Source of the DNA: an uncultured Thermomicrobiales bacterium
Lineage (GTDB): Bacteria > Chloroflexota > Chloroflexia > Thermomicrobiales > UBA6265
Length of the DNA stretch: 5,344 nucleotides
Assembly: GCA_902806365.1 (NCBI GenBank)
Contig: CADCWJ010000361.1
Coordinates: forward strand, 1 to 5,344
Direction: 5' to 3'
In this document: in pieces, positions 4,777 to 5,344 of the stretch
Layout of the letters: every line of letters starts with the position of its first letter
Numbering within the stretch: position 1 is the first letter of the stretch
The notes under the pieces: model-generated
Seen by the model: only the letters and a program-made list of their open reading frames with translations
Told to the model about the DNA's origin: nothing
Database searches by the model: none
Translations under genes and position numbers: made by a program

Positions 4777-5344
4777 TTACCTGATCAGGCTCCCCTGCCC
4801 CTGGTACGCCGAAAAGGCTTGCTTGTCGGTGTCCAGCCAGTGCTCCAGCGGTGGCCATTGCGTGACCATCCAGGCGGCGCTCTGGGCATCGAGCCGGTCG
4901 CGCAACTCCAGTCCACCATTCGCGGCGCGTTTGATCATGATGTCCAGAAATGTCAGGAAGTGTTCGTAGCGACGCCCGAGTTCTCCTGATCTGACCCCAA
5001 CTTCCTGCGATGTTGGATACCCCGTCAGATCCAGTGCCTTGTCGACAGGGGTCGACCGATAGATGGGAAAAGCGCAGGGGTCCATCGCCATATGGAAGAA
5101 CGATGTTTCCGCGATACGCGCCGGTCGGCCCGATGGAGCAACCGCTTCGGCAAACGTGTCCATCCGCCTGGCGACGGGAATCCCCTCATCCCAGAGGCGG
5201 CGCAGCGCCACCTTGCCGTTCTCCGGCTGCGTTCGGCACCAGCTTTCGAACGCCTGGGTCTCGCGCCAGTTCGTCAGGTTGTTCGGAGGCGCGGTGATCG
5301 CGTAGTGGAGCTTGTCGAGCCATGCCGGGTCGTCCGCGAACAAG
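4777..5344 (-). CDS. McrB-like N-domain protein, C-terminal part (cut by window edge)
   Basis: The frame is open to the window edge and ends at TAA 4779-4777, giving the last 188 or so residues. A TTG at 5343 could be a start, but a longer protein continuing outside is more likely. Recognisable stretches are 'AITAPPNNLTNWRE' (15-28), 'PARIAETSFFHMAMDPCAFP' (74-93) followed by 'IYRSTPVDKALDLTGYP' (94-110), 'RYEHFLTFLDIMIKRAA' (125-141) and 'LRDRLDAQSAAWMV' (147-160). This order ('..MDP..FP.YR.TP', '.Y..FL.FLD', 'LDAQ..W') resembles the domain found ahead of the AAA+ module in McrB-like modification-dependent restriction proteins and related ATPases. Here 'LDAQSAAW' is followed by only about 28 residues and a stop, so no AAA+ module follows. 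It could be a stand-alone or truncated form, or the domain could be the C-terminal part of another architecture. I recognise the domain from memory only; the function is not established. The gene ends 217 bases before the sigma fusion gene starts. Confidence 0.55.
   Translation of the reverse strand, partial: LFADDPAWLDKLHYAITAPPNNLTNWRETQAFESWCRTQPENGKVALRRLWDEGIPVARRMDTFAEAVAPSGRPARIAETSFFHMAMDPCAFPIYRSTPVDKALDLTGYPTSQEVGVRSGELGRRYEHFLTFLDIMIKRAANGGLELRDRLDAQSAAWMVTQWPPLEHWLDTDKQAFSAYQGQGSLIR

Noticed and set aside
4780..4789. Palindrome CCTGATCAGG
   Set aside because: It lies in the last codons of the McrB-like gene and is short enough to be chance.

Overview
The window is GC-rich, and every gene I can support lies on the minus strand, so transcription runs from the right end to the left. 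The best guess for the organism is a member of the Chloroflexota close to Thermomicrobiales/Sphaerobacter. This rests on small secreted proteins whose mature part begins with an 'ATP' tripeptide near the N-terminus, on SARP/BTAD-type regulator sequence, and on codon and GC style. It is an inference with no database support.

Layout from right to left, in the order of transcription. At 5344-4777 is the C-terminal part of a protein resembling the domain that precedes the AAA+ module in McrB-like restriction proteins; it stops without an AAA+ module. At 4559-2970 is the centrepiece: a 529-residue protein that joins a complete ECF-type sigma factor (regions 2 and 4) to a shortened, degenerate copy of the F1 ATP synthase beta subunit. 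A hairpin at 2905-2948 follows its stop codon. At 2761-2486 is a short remnant of a SARP/BTAD-type regulator that keeps only the winged-helix DNA-binding part. At 2343-1858 is a secreted cupin-like protein without the usual metal-binding histidines. At 1623-634 is a secreted protein made of two cupredoxin-like halves, preceded by a plausible ECF-type promoter (GGAAC, 16 bases, CGTG) and followed by a perfect 17-bp hairpin at 555-593. At 414-1 is the N-terminal 138 residues of a SelA/DgaE-like PLP-dependent enzyme, cut by the window edge.

Intergenic stretches. No gap exceeds 300 bases. The gap at 415-633 holds the hairpin and the SelA-like ribosome binding site. The gap at 1624-1857 holds the candidate promoter and a direct repeat. 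The gaps at 2344-2485, 2762-2969 and 4560-4776 contain no convincing promoter; 2762-2969 holds the terminator-like hairpin. I saw no tRNA, rRNA, CRISPR array, insertion sequence or clear riboswitch.

How the genes may work together. The genes do not form one obvious pathway. The most interesting reading is that the sigma factor is controlled by its own F1-beta-like domain, through nucleotide binding or through contact with ATP synthase parts, and directs transcription of envelope proteins such as the cupredoxin-like gene, which carries an ECF-style promoter. That regulatory link is a hypothesis; the domain fusion itself can be read directly from the sequence.
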